Shown: positions 10,581 to 24,500 of the stretch, piece by piece
Numbering within the stretch: position 1 is the stretch's first letter
Layout: each line of letters opens with the position of its first letter
Assembly (NCBI RefSeq): GCF_019925205.1
Contig: NC_083562.1
Location: forward strand, 15,562,001 to 15,626,000
Reading direction: 5' to 3'
DNA: 64,000 bases
Source of the DNA: Metopolophium dirhodum
Lineage: Eukaryota; Arthropoda; Insecta; Hemiptera; Aphididae
Made by a program: the position numbers and the translations under genes
Notes under the pieces: model-generated
Told to the model about the DNA's origin: nothing
What the model saw: the letters and a program-made list of their open reading frames with translations, nothing else
Databases searched by the model: none

Positions 10581-13500
10581 AATGATCACTACTAACTGTA
10601 CATAATAAATATCTAGTACCTTTCAATTAAAATACATTTGGAACGCAAATAAAAATAAGTACAATTTTTAAAAAAAATCGATAACTAATAAGTAATAAAG
10701 CTTTCACCTACCATATTTCTTATCTCCTTAAAGTTAGAGTTCACAAATACTAGTATAATACACGTACATATTTAATACTCGTAAAGATGCGATGATGCAT
10801 ATATAGGATGACTAAAATATATCATATTTAGATTTTTGTTCGTGTTTAAGGTAAAATAATTTTTGCAAGCATAAAGAGCGGCTTTAATAGGTAGTATATT
10901 TCTATAAAGTTTTATTAAATATCAGCGTAATCTAAAATTATGTCGAATTTCTGCCTATCTGCTCACGTAATGTAAATTATAATTAATATATAGAAACTAG
11001 ACTATTTATTTGTTATTTTTCAATTCGGTAACAGACCAAACGTCTAAATAGTCCTCTTTGGTTAATTTGAGGCGTTATATACGTGATATATGTATAATTT
11101 ACATACTTTATATTATAAACAATTTATATTGCTTAATGTACATGGGTTCGACTACTTTTAGTGAGCACATATTATAATATAACGTTCATTAGAATGTCAT
11201 CAAATATCTTGACATTTAATGTATAACTTAACACTAATCAATTTATTAATGTAACTAATCAATGATGTTATGTTGAAGTGGACATGAATACCAGAGTTAA
11301 AATTCTAGAAGAGAGGTTGAAGTCTTGAATACCAGAATATCTCATGAATTAACAATCATCACTTTGACGATAACATATTGTACAGTTGACCGTAATTATC
11401 GTTTTCAATTTTCATTATAATATTCATTTATACAGACTTGAGATATTTAAAAAACGTTCAGCATTAACCTACAGGTGATTAAAAAATACTCGTGAAATTG
11501 ATATTTTTACCATTTAGTCTTCAAAATGACGCAATAATCGTTTAGAATATACATAATATTACTAGTGTATAACTAAAAAAAAAAACTATTAGTTTCATGC
11601 TTATACCATAATACGAGAAGTCCATACATCCTTAATTATTCGAATGTAACATTCAAACTTTCTTAAGCACAGCAATTTAAATATGGTATTAATGTATTAT
11701 ACTGGTCTATACAACCACGTTTTTTATTGGTACATACTACACACTGCATCATAATAATTTTTATATACATGAATTTGCAGATAGTTGAGACCGGGATACG
11801 CATGTGGATGTAACAATACAATACATATTAAATTCAAAAAAAACTTCGGAATAATTAGAATATAGTTTCAAACAGACTGAATAAATTAGATGGTACTATG
11901 TCATTATTATTATACGTCAAAGAAGAATTCGATTAGATCAGCAACGATGTACGTACGACGAGCTATCATCGCACGAGCCATCGTCATCGGACAACCTGCG
12001 CCGCTCAAACACAAGGAAAAATTAATTAATATCTCTCTCTTTCTCTAGTGATCCACGCGTTGTCTCAACGTGATTAATATATTATTTGGGGCCCGTCCCA
12101 ACCAGAGTGATTGATACGTTAAATCCACAAACAGACCGCTATTTGTAGGTATAAATCTGGCCTAGACATCGTTGTAATGTTGTATGCGTAGGAATATTTT
12201 AATCAAAATAATTGTTGGTGTCCGATAGAGGACGTTTTTTAACAACCAACCACCACATAATCTACTAGTCGTTTGTATCACGGTGTTTATACGTCGTAAG
12301 ACAAACTGTATACATACTGTAAGGTATACGCATACTATGTGTTTGTTGTGACTATAGGATTGCACACTGAACGTTCTTTCAGCACCACCAATCGTTTGTC
12401 ATCTCGAGAATAATCCATGTAATCATGGTTTAAAAATGTTGTTATAATTTGTAAAATTGTACCATCACTCCGAGTTTGGCTTACTATTAGATTGTAAATT
12501 TTAAACGGCATGAAACTAGTATAGGTACAATATACTGTATAAGTATATTATATTATAAATCGTATTTTCCAAGAATAATCACACAACATTTACATCTGGC
12601 GTCTGCGTTATCACAATATTCTTTCAATTTTGTAAACAAAATATGTTTTAAAAAAATTTATGTCCAAAAGAAATATGTATTTCATTGTAATAATTACATT
12701 TAAATTGAACTATGTGGATTATACAGAAACTCAACCTTATTTATTTATTTTTAGAATTTTGTATAAGCAATGTGTACTAACACATTGGTTTAAATAATTT
12801 ATAAACTTATTTTATATGTTTGAAAAACAAAAGCGTGACTTATTTATTAATTGTGATAAGTCGGAGGGTAATTATATTAAAAGTTGGGTAGACACATAAT
12901 GCAAAAGTTTATTTTTTTATGAACGTATTAACTAGGTACTAAAAAAAAATATTGCTGTTTATTACTATTATTATTTTTACACTTGAATTAAGCACATCAG
13001 TTTAATTGTTAATTATGTAACTAACAGTTTATGTAAATTGACATGCGACAGCTATGGTGTTATATATTATAAATTTATAACACATATTTATAATTTGGTA
13101 TATCATAAAACTGTGGTACGTTTGTTAAAATAAAAAATTTAAATAATATTAATATCTCACAAACAGTCCAGTTCCAAGTGATCAAACGAGAGAGTTTATT
13201 GCAAACGAAAACCGTCATAAAATATTATCGTAAAAGCTCGTAGGAGTATCCTTTAATGAAATTAGATAGCAGTGTCGGCAGATTAATGGTCCCAGTTATT
13301 AACCTATCATTAATTTTACGTTTTGGTTTTTTGACTTAATTATTGTGCTATTACAGAAGGAATCACTCATTCGTCGTGATGAAATATCGTGGGCTAGTGA
13401 CTTGAATGTTCTACGGAATCATCATGTATAACCTAAGGTTATTATTATTTTATTTTCATAATCATTCTAATAATAGTAAGCTACATTTCAACACAATATT

Positions 13501-14359
13501 CAAAGCCAAATTTACAAACGATGATTCAGAAAATTAATAATCTCATGTGGACGTGGATTCTTCATAAACATTAATATTATATTTAATTATGATTTATCAT
13601 TTATGTGGACCTGTTATTACTTTGTACAAGGATAATACACAAGTAGGATAGTAACCTCCTTAAAACTCGTTTAATCCTCACTAATTCGTTAGTAATCTGA
13701 GCTCTTCACTATAGAGTACATAATGGTATGTCCCATTTTGTATACCCTTTACTCGCATGTATCATCTATTACACGCATATTATGTCATTTTAATGACCGA
13801 TTTAATTGACAAGAAAAAGAAGTGACATTCGTGTGGAATAGATTGTGTTAAATAACCCGTTTGCTTATAATATATTGAATAATTTTGTATAATCGGGTAT
13901 TTTTATATATTATGTTAACTGTTAAGATGTAAAATAAAAACGAGCGTTTTGGTTTAAATTTTAAATACAAGTTCTAGTTGCAAGCTTGATGCGTTTTGAA
14001 TCTTTTTTTTCATTTTTAGTATTTAAATCATAAGTTTTAAAGTAATTTGGTAAAATTCAAATTAATGTTTATTTAAATTGTTATTATGATTTTAGTCATT
14101 ATAAGTTCATTAAAAATGAGTTAATTTTTTACTATTAATTGTTATAATGTTCGTTCATAAGTTTTACAATTTGCATTGACTATATTGAGTCTTAACAACC
14201 CTAATGTATGATTACTACCTATATTAACCTTGATAACGTCATGATGAACTAAAAAAAAAATCAGTTGAGCTTACTAGTTCAGTGGAGGCCATGCGATGAC
14301 TTCTCGGCGGTTGGTTCGGACCTAAGGATTAATGAAGTGCATATTATTGCACGCGTATG
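10581..14359. other. AT-rich stretch with one small CpG-richer island
   Basis: Largely featureless. A short CpG-richer island lies at 11930-12120 (acgtacgacgagc, catcgtcatcgg, gcgccgctc, ggggcccgtccc) without a definable exon. No other coding or RNA feature is supported. Confidence 0.45.
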
Positions 14360-14400
14360 TATATAAGGTATCCGCCAAAGCTTTAAGTCAGTGTATTTTA
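14360..14400 (+). promoter_or_regulatory. Candidate core promoter: TATA box plus initiator
   Basis: TATATAAG begins at 14360 and an insect-type initiator TCAGTG has its A at 14390, exactly 30 bases downstream, the canonical TATA-to-start spacing. The surrounding 150 bases are less A/T-rich than average, which makes a chance TATA less likely. No DPE is seen at +28 to +33. The first ATG after the start (14401) opens only a 20-codon frame, so the transcript could be non-coding or spliced. The longer frame at 14472-14717 begins with TTG and runs into a CA repeat; I do not accept it as coding. Confidence 0.35.
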
Positions 14401-14637
14401 ATGACGACCATCCAATCCCCATGTAATTATTTCTCCGGAGACACGTTTATCGCGATTATCTAGAACTTGGCTTGGTCGTTATAACCTTCAAACTCCTTCG
14501 TCGATGGAACCAAGCCAGTGGCAGAGATTCCCCTTGTCTATTCGTAAATGTCTTCCAAAGTCCTAAATCTGGCTTTAAGTTTGTATTCGTATATATGGAA
14601 TGGCGTGGTGCGCGTGTGCGCTATTTACACACAACTA

Positions 14638-14664
14638 ATCACACACACACACACACACACACAC
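14638..14664. repeat. (CA)n microsatellite
   Basis: Uninterrupted CA repeat of about 13 units, ending in ctcac. Confidence 0.9.
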
Positions 14665-15100
14665 TCACAAATGTACTTAAAAATTCACGAAAGCCAGATG
14701 GGATTATTTTTGTTTAATTAACTATATAGTGTCTTTTCCACGCACTCGACCAAGTAATAAACAATAACAACAACCACGTAATTTAGTAATATATATACAT
14801 TTTTATATTTTTCTTTCCAATTCGATATTTTATCACTGTTTTATGTTGTTATATACGGTATTTTTAAGTATAATAATATATACTTTATTGTTTTTTTAAA
14901 ACTTGAAATCATCAATTTTTTTATAAAATTTTGCAAGTTCTTTAGAAATAATATTTACGAACAAAATAATACGAATTCTGCTTTAAATTGTAAATTAAGT
15001 ATTAGGTATAGTTAGATTCTTGACTAAAACTTGCTACGGCTGGCTAACTTTAGGCATATGATGCACAATTTTTTTGTTATTTCACGTGTGAGGAGTAGCA

Positions 15101-15140
<40 letters not shown>
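15101..15140. repeat. (TAT)n trinucleotide microsatellite
   Basis: About 13 perfect copies of a TAT/ATT trinucleotide. The poly-isoleucine frame on the minus strand across it is an artefact of the repeat. Confidence 0.9.
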
Positions 15141-16262
15141 GGTGTATAATAATACGGACACGTAGTTTTATTCGCAACTACATTATAATGTTTTGTGGAA
15201 TTCAATTTAACCCGTACGTCACGTGATGTGTGCATGTGGTACGTATATATACGCGTCATACACATTGATAATTTATAGTGTATAATATTATACTACCCGT
15301 TACGATTTGATAAACGACCGGCAAAAAAACAGACGGAACGTAATCAAAAGGTAGGTACAAAACGAAGTGTGGTTACACGGACAGCGTCACCACGGTACAG
15401 TCGAACAGCTGCAACCACAGAACAAACAGAACCAAAATGATACAGAAATAATGCATTTAAGGCGTCAGATCACACGCATTGGATTTCTTGTGTTAAGAGT
15501 AAATACCAAAAATCAAATATCATCGCCCCGCGCACTGAACCGGCCAACAGAGGAAAATATTTCTACATTTTCGTTATTAAGATAAATAATATTTCAGTAT
15601 ACTCGTAATATAGACTAAACTCTATCCAATTTTTTTAAATAAATATACTGTTGGAACTCTGACATAATTCCTTATATTTTTCCTACATTAGAACTTGATC
15701 ATTTTAACCGATATTATAAGTAATTTCAAATGTCGTTGATATTGATAATACTAATACATATTTTTAAAAATATCATCACTATTATAGTAAGGCGGTATAG
15801 GTAACATAGCAAATATAAGGTACCTACCTACCTACCTATACACGAAAAATATATTTGTTGCAATAACTTGTTACTTAACGGTTTTTTATTGCAGATATAT
15901 TTGAACGAGTTTATTAATTAAAATAAAAGTCAGAATTATAAAGAGCGTTGAACGCAAAACTGGTAACTCTCTATTGCTTGGATATGATCACAATTCGTTC
16001 CCATATACCACGTGGACAAAAATAATTATCATTTGTCCTGCAGTTATTACGAGGAGGTGCTTGCGTGACATCCGCCCTTTAATAGACAATTGCCGATATT
16101 TTTATTTTTATTTCGGTAATCAGTATTCAGTATACCTTTTGCTGCTGAAATCAGGTTGGCGCTCACTTCACATGGGAATAACGCATGACGTAGGCCTTAT
16201 AAAATATGATTGCTCTGCACTAACATTCGCGTATTATATTTCGATCTCGTTTTTGAACAAAG
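15141..16262. other. No supported gene; mixed composition
   Basis: Includes a slightly GC-richer segment at 15300-15560 with a glutamine-rich open frame lacking an ATG, a (CCTA)n run near 15822-15838, and an open frame at 15974-16306 that starts with TTG. None has splice or start support. Confidence 0.4.
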
Positions 16263-16502
16263 GGTTTCAATGTGGCACTCGACGACCGAGTCGAATGTCA
16301 CATTAACGTCGTTCAATTTTACGATCCAGACACTTATCAGAAACCCCGCGCCACCATCGTTCTGACGTTTGCAGGGCCTTTTTCGACAAAACTTCCTATT
16401 GCATTGACCTATTGGTATATCGCAGTTGACACTTTCTACTTTTTTGTTTTACTTGGACGCGCGAGACAGTGTTTATTATTCTCACAAGTTTCGCCAACAT
16501 AA
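16263..16502 (+). pseudogene. LINE ORF1 (gag-like) fragment, decayed
   Basis: In the frame starting with GGT at 16263, codons favour C in the third position, unlike the surrounding DNA, and the product resembles the region before the CCHC zinc knuckles in gag-like ORF1 proteins of non-LTR retrotransposons. A GFNV start is followed by KPRATIVLTFAG, then an LP motif and alternating hydrophobic residues, the layout of PRE_C2HC-type segments. The tail RQCLLFSQVSPT could be a worn first zinc knuckle in which later Cys/His ligands are lost. A stop lies just upstream (TGA at 16255) and the frame ends at 16500-16502. No reverse-transcriptase region follows. The alternative is a host exon using AAAG|GG as acceptor and TTG|GTATAT (16415) as donor. 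The family assignment is by recollected pattern and should be treated as tentative. Confidence 0.4.
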
Positions 16503-19259
16503 ATGTTAAAACTGTCAATTGAATTACTAAAGGAAAAAGTTTATTATTAGAGAAAAAACATTCTAGTTGAGAACATATATATATATTATACAGTATAAAC
16601 GAAACCCGCGCGTGTTGCTATAATTCAATATAAATACCCGTCTAAACACGGGTAAATTAAATTTCCAACTTTTGTTATAAGATCTCCGAGTCTTAACTAT
16701 AACTATTTGCAGTAAGGAAAATACAACTGTAGGTAGCATTTTGACCGATCCTACCAATAAATGTACTTGTCATGAAGTATTTACCTGTCATTATAGTTTA
16801 AAAACACATTTGAATTACGCGTATGGACATAGAGTATAGGTATAAGGTATAGTGTATATATTATACAAACAATGAGAAGCCTAACCGTTATTTTTGTACA
16901 TATTAAACTATGGTGAGGTGCTAGAATTTAAATGTTAAAAATATAATATATACAAATACTTGAATATCGGAAGAAATGGATAATATGTCGTTTACTGTTT
17001 TTTTTTTTTATCGTCGTTTCAAATATTATGCTTATTTATGTTATGATTTATGACGTATAAATAAAATAATTGTGCACTGTTCACTTGCCGACCGTATAGT
17101 GTGTGCAATGCAAAAAGGGCTTGTGTACAAGCAAAGGAAAATATTTGAGAAATAAATTCCATGAGTGAATTAAAATCACTATAATATTATGTTTACCTAC
17201 CGTAAGAACTGAAATATATTATTATATTATTTAGTCCGAGAATTCACTGGGGAGTTCATTAAATATTACGAAATAAAATTGCAGCGAAGCCGTCTGTTTC
17301 TTTTTTAATACCTGAACAACCAGGCTATACAACAACACAGAATCACAATTTTATAAAGGGTTTTTTTTTTCAAAATATTATATTTCTAGTAGGTACACGT
17401 GGGTTCTTTTCAATACGAATTTAACATTTTTTTTTCCGTGTCAATAACCACGCGTAGAGTACAAAAGAAACTCCGTGTACGCCGGGTATTGGTTTTTATT
17501 TTATACTATATATATTTTAAGATCCGTATAAATTGAAATCGCTGGTGGTACACGCCACCACACTATGCCTTTATAATATACCACTACCGCTGTAGATCGG
17601 TAATAGGGTTTTTTTTTTTTATTATTATTACTCAAAGGTCTCCGCATACGACTATAATAATAATATATACAGTGCAATATTGCCTTTTATCCACGAACAG
17701 TGCGATGGACTGCAAAACGCTATTATTATTATTATTATATTAAAAGACGATTTCGATCAATGGTCATAGTACGCTTTTATTCGCGAATATTTGCAGCGGC
17801 ATTAATATTATTATTACCATCATTATTATAATGTCCGTCTGCCTTTATAAACAAATAATTTACAATTGCGTCGTAATTACTTCGTGTTTTTAATGAAATG
17901 CGCCAACTACAACAATATTATAAACTTTCTACGGATATTCGTTTTTATTATATTTTGTTTAGCTGTGTTTCATTTGTTCTGACGCCGAAATAACGATATC
18001 ATTGTTATTTGTTCCGAGTAATATAAACATTGTACGTTTCTTACGTTAAACAGTTTTTAAAATTAATATCGGACGAATAATTTTTGAAAAGTAATTTCAA
18101 AGTGGCGCACGTGATTGAAGTTTGTCGGAATATTAAAATTGAAATTTAATATAATATGCTACGCACACTTTGTTAGAACAATACGCTCGTAATAAAGAAT
18201 AATGAATGTTATTATTTATATTTTGAACTAAGTTTCGAGTGCAACAATAAGAGAAGCGGCTTTGGCTGCAACGCGGCAAAATATTCACTTTGTAAATTAA
18301 CCGATATTGTATTTTCATAATATCGGATAGCGAACAGAGAATAAAATTATAGTAGAGACTGAAATAAGGAAGTTACCAGTTTTAGATATTGGGCGAAGCA
18401 GGAGTGATGGAATGTATTAGTTTGACAATTACAAGTGTTAAGTGGCACAGTATACTTACCTAAAAAAAAATATATATTGACTCATTGAAATATTTTACAA
18501 ACGAACAGTATACACTCATTTTATATTATCTTCTCCAATACATAATTGTATCTCTACTATACTGCAGGTGTCGTAGATTATACAAACATATAAAAAACCT
18601 AGTTCTTTACAAAAACACAACTCTATCAATAGTATCAATATTAAATTATATCTAATTAATATTAATATTTGTTTAAGACATTTTTCGGAAGTATTGAACT
18701 TATTTTTTTAAATAATCACAAGATAATCTTTGTATTATAATTTATTGTTATATTGATTACAATAGTTTGTTTCTATTATAATTGTATTGCTGTTAGTACT
18801 GTATTACTTAATTATTGGGTTTCTATTACCAAATTTTTAAGACATAATATTATATATTTATATTACAATATACATTTTTAGTCGGTTTCGACTGTAATTA
18901 TTTATTTTTTTAGTAGAAAGAGCAGGTGTTCTTAAATTAATATGATTAGTTTTATCTAGTTGGTATTTATCTAATATTAGATCAAACAACTGCAGTGCAT
19001 GCATTAAAAAGTTAATTTTATATTTATGCTCAAGAAAATATAAGTCAGTACCTATTAAGGCTTATACATTTTATTAGCTCCTGGTTTTTTTTATTTTAAG
19101 GAATTAATTAAATATTTATTTATTTATTGGAATCCAAAAAAACAGGTTTTCTTTCGGTCTTAGTGCTATATAGTAAGTATATATAATTTTTTTTTAACAC
19201 GTGAAATACAGTAGGTACAACCTTAACAGTAAATTATTCTATTCTAATTTAAATTATAA
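16503..19259. other. AT-rich stretch, no gene recognised
   Basis: Scattered moderately GC-richer words (17280-17300, 17450-17560) but no exon. A small inverted pair tggtgg/ccacca flanks 'tacacg' at 17542-17559. A 19-base interrupted ATT run lies near 17723-17741. Confidence 0.45.
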
Positions 19260-20260
19260 AAAAACAGTGGAAAAGTGGGTCTCCTACTCTTCTGTACAAT
19301 AGTTGTCGAGCATGTCGTTGTAATGACTAATGGGTGTGTTATATTTGAATCCAGTGATAAATCATTGTATACGAAAAACGAGCGAAGACGTTGTATTATA
19401 ATTGTTTGTATCAAAATTAAGAGTTAAAAAAATATCTAAAATATCTCATGGTTTTAAATAGCGTGACTTACCGGTTAACTTTTCTTTTTGATAGAGGTAC
19501 AAAAACTTGATGGGAACCTTCTATTAAAATTTCTTATCTTAACTATAAAAAAAATCTTTTATGAATTTCTAACGGAAAAACAATTTAAAATATTTCTTAT
19601 AGCTATAAATAGCTCAAAAATAGTCAAGTTGTAAGTTGTTTGAAAATATTATCATATATGGAAATTTTATGAAAATTTAATGAAAATTTCAAGTATCTAG
19701 GATTATACGATTTTGAATTACAAAAAAATATCAAAAATGAATAGAAGAAAATTCGTTGATTTACCGACAAAAATCTAAGATCGTAAAAATTTTAAATTCA
19801 AACGCTCATAAGAAATTAATTACCAGTAAACATTTTCTTGTTTTTGATTATGTTAGGATCATTTGTGGGGAGTCTTCTATCAACATTTATAATGCTGCGG
19901 ATATTAGTTTTTGAGTTACACCAAAAAAATAAAATAGATTTTTTTAAAAATTAGTTTTGCATAAGAACTACCACTTTTTTTGTTTTTCATGACGCTTTCT
20001 AAAATTACTTGGAATTTTCAATTTTTATCACCCAAAAGTACCACCTAGATTCACTTTTCTATTAGAGAGGATGCTGAACTCAAAAATCAAAGCATTTTTA
20101 GTATCCAAAATGTTGCTGACAGATAGAAAAAGATTAATTAATAAAAAATTAAAAAAAAAACACAATATTGTAAAAGCAATACATTCTTGTGCTCCACTCA
20201 AAATGTAAAAAACACAAAACTCGTCAAACATTAAAAAAAAAAACATTATTAATTGTTATT
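19260..20260 (+). mobile_element. Probable high-copy dispersed repeat, about 1 kb
   Basis: The stretch begins near 'aaaacagtggaaaagtgg' and has the texture of the abundant non-coding AT-rich repeats of aphid genomes: 'cgagcatgtcg', 'acgaaaaacgagcgaagacg', long runs of AAAAATT/TTTTTAA words, and an end region 'ccacctagattcac' followed by 'caatacattcttgtgctcc'. Part of it can be aligned with 5230-5575. There is no transposase frame; the open frame at 20028-20246 on the minus strand is low-complexity. I infer a non-autonomous element from resemblance and from the second copy; exact ends and class are unknown. Confidence 0.45.
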
Positions 20261-21209
20261 TTAATACATTGTTACTTATCACTAAATTCAATAAATTTTC
20301 AAAATATTTAAACACTTAATATCTACATAGATAGCTATACACATTTTTACATAGTCATAAGATTATCTTAGACCTCAACATAATTGGCGAATACACCACT
20401 ATCCTACACTGAAATAAATCTTGTGACAAATTGTGTGCTGTCCGACTAATTTTTTTCAACGTGTATCATAATTTCTTCTGTTTTAAGAATATTTACAATG
20501 TGTATATAGTTATAGGTAATATAGCTAATAAGTAATACATTTAATAAAGATACAAAGACAGGACGACTTTAGCGGAGTTGGTGTCCATTGATACCTACTA
20601 CTTCAATCCAATAACTTGAACAAAACAAATAAAAACTGTTTTTCTCAACAAAAGGTATTATTTTATTATTGCTCACGTACCAACTGCGGCAATGATTGCG
20701 ATATTAGGTAGGTAATGTCGCAGTAATGCGTATAGTGGTTTGCGCATGATTCGTCTGGTATATACATTCGCACAAATAAACCGCGAACGAGAGCTGGTCG
20801 GACGCATTGCGTAAACCCGAACGCAATATAAATAATAATAGATCAAAATATTCGATTTATATTCAACGTTTAATGAGTTATCGTATAATATACGATAACG
20901 AACGGATTCTCGCGCGAACCGTGCGCTATATTGCGAATGAATACAACAACAAAAAACTTTGTGGTTGTATTATTATTTATGAGGTTTAGAAGAAACGCGA
21001 AAGAATTTTAAAAATATATTTAATATCTTAAGTAGAAACTATGCATAAAAAATGAAAAATTCTCTACGTTTCTATCAAAAAAAAATTGGCTACAAAAGTC
21101 TATCCTACAATATCTCGGGATGTAATACAGATCCGGCTCGACGGTCCTTTTTCATGAAGGACAATAATATAAACGCTATCACGGTGACAATTCCAGGAAA
21201 TAAAATATA
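20261..21209. other. No supported gene
   Basis: A moderately GC-richer stretch (20660-20830: gcacgtaccaactgcggc, cgcgaacgagagctggtcgg) lies in otherwise AT-rich sequence; no exon could be delimited. Confidence 0.4.
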
Positions 21210-21217
21210 CTATACGT

Positions 21218-21546
21218 CAGGGGTTCATAAACTTTTTTGGTTCGCGGAGTCCTATTGGAACCAAGTTTTTCTCAGGGCACCCTTCCCCCAGTCATATCAC
21301 GGCTAATCATAATAAGTAGAAAAATTAAATAAAAACCAGTAAGGATTGTGGTAGGTTATATGAAAATATTTATTTTATTTAGATTATACATTATTTACAT
21401 AATCGTAATTATTTCCGTCGCAGCCAAGGTTGAGTTTTCAAATTTATTTTTGGATCATAATTTATAAAATTCTTCGGCAGAGCGGCGCCCTTGTAAAGAC
21501 ATAACGGTGCACCAGGGCTCCGCGGCGCGCACTTTGGGAACTGCTG
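21218..21546. mobile_element. Non-autonomous hAT-family element, 329 bp
   Basis: The left end reads CAGGGGTTCATAAACTTTT and the right end, reverse-complemented, CAGCAGTTCCCAAAGTG; both match the CAGNGGTTCNCAAAC-type termini of hAT transposons. Sub-terminal arms also pair: 'cgcggagtcc' on the left against 'ggctccgcgg' on the right. The element is flanked by 8-bp duplications, ctatacgt (21210-21217) and atttacgt (21547-21554), identical at 6 of 8 positions, the duplication length expected for hAT. The inside is non-coding. The open frame at 21052-21306 crosses the left boundary and is not a gene. Confidence 0.8.
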
Positions 21547-21554
21547 ATTTACGT

Positions 21555-24500
21555 CAAAACCGACAAATGTTTTATGAATAATGCGACAATCATATTAAAA
21601 TATATCATACTGATAAAATATATATTATTGTGCGTCACACGTGCAGCTGTGCCATGCAGTGGGAGAGAATAATTGTTCGCTAAACCTATTCCATTAAATT
21701 CGTATACATTTTCGAGACGAATAACGCACCAGTCAAATAATATTATAATATGGTCTTCTATAAAAAATGACCCATTTGAAAAAAAAAAATGAAAAATGTT
21801 TTTGATCTACCAAAAGAAAAAAAAAGTACAGACATTTTATCGTTTTTAACATTTGAATCATTTAATACATTAAATATTATAGTACTGTTTTAATATAATA
21901 TTATATATATATATATATTGATATATGCCTCCTAGGTATCATCACAATTATATTATTGAAATACACTTACAAAATAATAAATATCATATTTATATATTTT
22001 TATTAGTTACAGAAAAATAAACGCAAGACAAATGTGTATCCAAATTGACTATCCATAACGCCGTGTGATCATGGTTGTTTTATTAAAATATGTTGGAATT
22101 ATAATAATATTGGCATGCTAATTTATCAATGAAAAATTTAAAACAATGGGTGATTAGTAGTATGTTTTAAGTATGTTGGCTGTTTCTTTGACTTCCAAAT
22201 TACAGTTGCTTTTTACAAAAATTGAATTTGGTAATTTCATCGGAATTCTGGAAATACTAATTCTAGGGACTCATAGTTTTCATCAATTAAAGTATTTTCT
22301 AGTGCTGATATATTATTTTAAAAACACATAAATATTTAGAATAGATTGCAGTGTGAAACGTCTATACATAAATATATTAAATAATCAATTTATTTCATAA
22401 CAAGAACAAATATTAATCCTCTTGTCTGGCTTATTTTGCAGATTATAAATTATAATAATTGTGTACATATTACAATTTATTGCATTAAGTTAATCATACG
22501 TATAGTAGCTCTAAAATTATACCCTTTATGTTTTAACCAACCACCATAACAAATAACGTTTCACGAGAAAATGAAGCAAAACCATAAGTACACCATATAG
22601 TCTAAACGTCAAGACGCTTACGCGTTTATGTATAGAAATTATTAGGTAGCGACCAAATTATTTATTAAGGCAGGTGCCAGTAATACTATATTAAGTATAT
22701 TATGCCCATACTATAACACTGTTTTATTTTACTTTTTTATAATATTCATTTTCCATATTATGTCAAGTCGTGTCAGCCAAATTTATGTTAGCAATTATAC
22801 ATGAAACCCTTTCAAAACGTTATCGTTTCACCCTCTTACAATAATAATAATATATTAATATGTTCATGGTGTGCAAATCGTGAACGAGTCCAATTATGAT
22901 AACTCGGTATTAATCATTCTCCGGGAACACATTTTTGGTAAGTATTATTAGTAAAATACACGCACGCGGGACACGAGGTTTTATATTAGTACGTATTCAA
23001 CTATTGTATTTAAATGCATTGCTGATGACGTGTAATTATTTATGTGAATACATTCTTTAAACGGTTGTCTCAAAAGTCAAAACCTTAGAGTGGTTTAAAT
23101 CAATTTATGGAGTGGTTTACTTTTAGGCTGAATGCTTGATTCAGACAACTTTTGAACTTTTATAATTAATATCTATAGGTGCCGTTCAGTGCTCACACAT
23201 CTATTGTTATCATGGGTTCTCGTATAAATGTATAATATTTTATATTTGATTATAAAATAGTAACCAAGGATAAATCGATGACCAATGACCAATACTTATA
23301 GGCTTATGATTTATATATAGTCTATTCATATTTTTGAGTTATCCTAACATCGAACCATGCGTTTAAACACAATTATTTAAGATCCTAAGACTCGTAAAAA
23401 TATGAGGATTTGATTTAAATCAATAAAAAACCATAATATGTGTTTAAATTTACATAATATTTTTATTTTATTTTTTTTGTTAAAAATATTTAATTACAAT
23501 CTATACAACATCTGTACAATAAGTAATTTCGATTTAAGATATTTACATAGCGACACTGACAGATAAGGGAGGACACTCAGAAGTGCCACCCGACAGATTA
23601 AATTAGGAGATTTCTAGGCCAGTATACCCACATAATATTATAGTACATTATTTACCTACCATAATGGTAATGTTGATTGTGTGTGGGTGTGTGTCTCATT
23701 ATCGAATGTTATACCCATACCCAACTAGATACCAAGAGTAATTTGAGTCAACTTTTACCATAATGTTCAATGACATTTTTTTAGTTTGCTGGCTAAATAT
23801 TTGCAGTTTCTTACACGCTGCTACTACTAACCAGCTTATATTGGCTGTACCCCTGAATCAACCGTATAAGGTGTTCTAAAAATTCAACATTTTTAAATAT
23901 ATAACCGATTTGTGCAAACAATTCCCCGCTATTCTAACCTTAGTCAATTTCAAGGTTGTTACTTGAAATTATACGGCATACTTGCATTTTATTTTTTATT
24001 CAATATTATGTTCTACTAATTATGTTGGTGAAATTGGCTTCTTCGACTATACGCTTTACCTTTAACTTAAATATTTCTTGTTGTTTTAACTATCATTTTA
24101 AGAAAGTGTGTAATTATTTTATAATATATTAATAAATTAGTTTGATGTTCATGTTGATTAATATTGTACTATATAGTGTACTTACTAAAATTGAAAATAT
24201 ATTTTAATTACCTACAATTTAATATTTAACGATCACATATCAGAGTTATCAAAAGGTTTATCATGTACATATTAATAATAAACAGACTTATCCATTTAGC
24301 GATAAACCTAAACAGATAATAATACTGAGTTATTAAAAAAAAAGTAACGTACGTACAGACTACAACTTATATTTTAATTTAATTATCATAAGAATATTTA
24401 AATATAATATCGCATATCGCGTGATTGAAAAACAAAAAATATAATTAAACTTATTACGAGTAGTTAGTTTTGCTATTACATAGTACTATGTAGTATGTAC

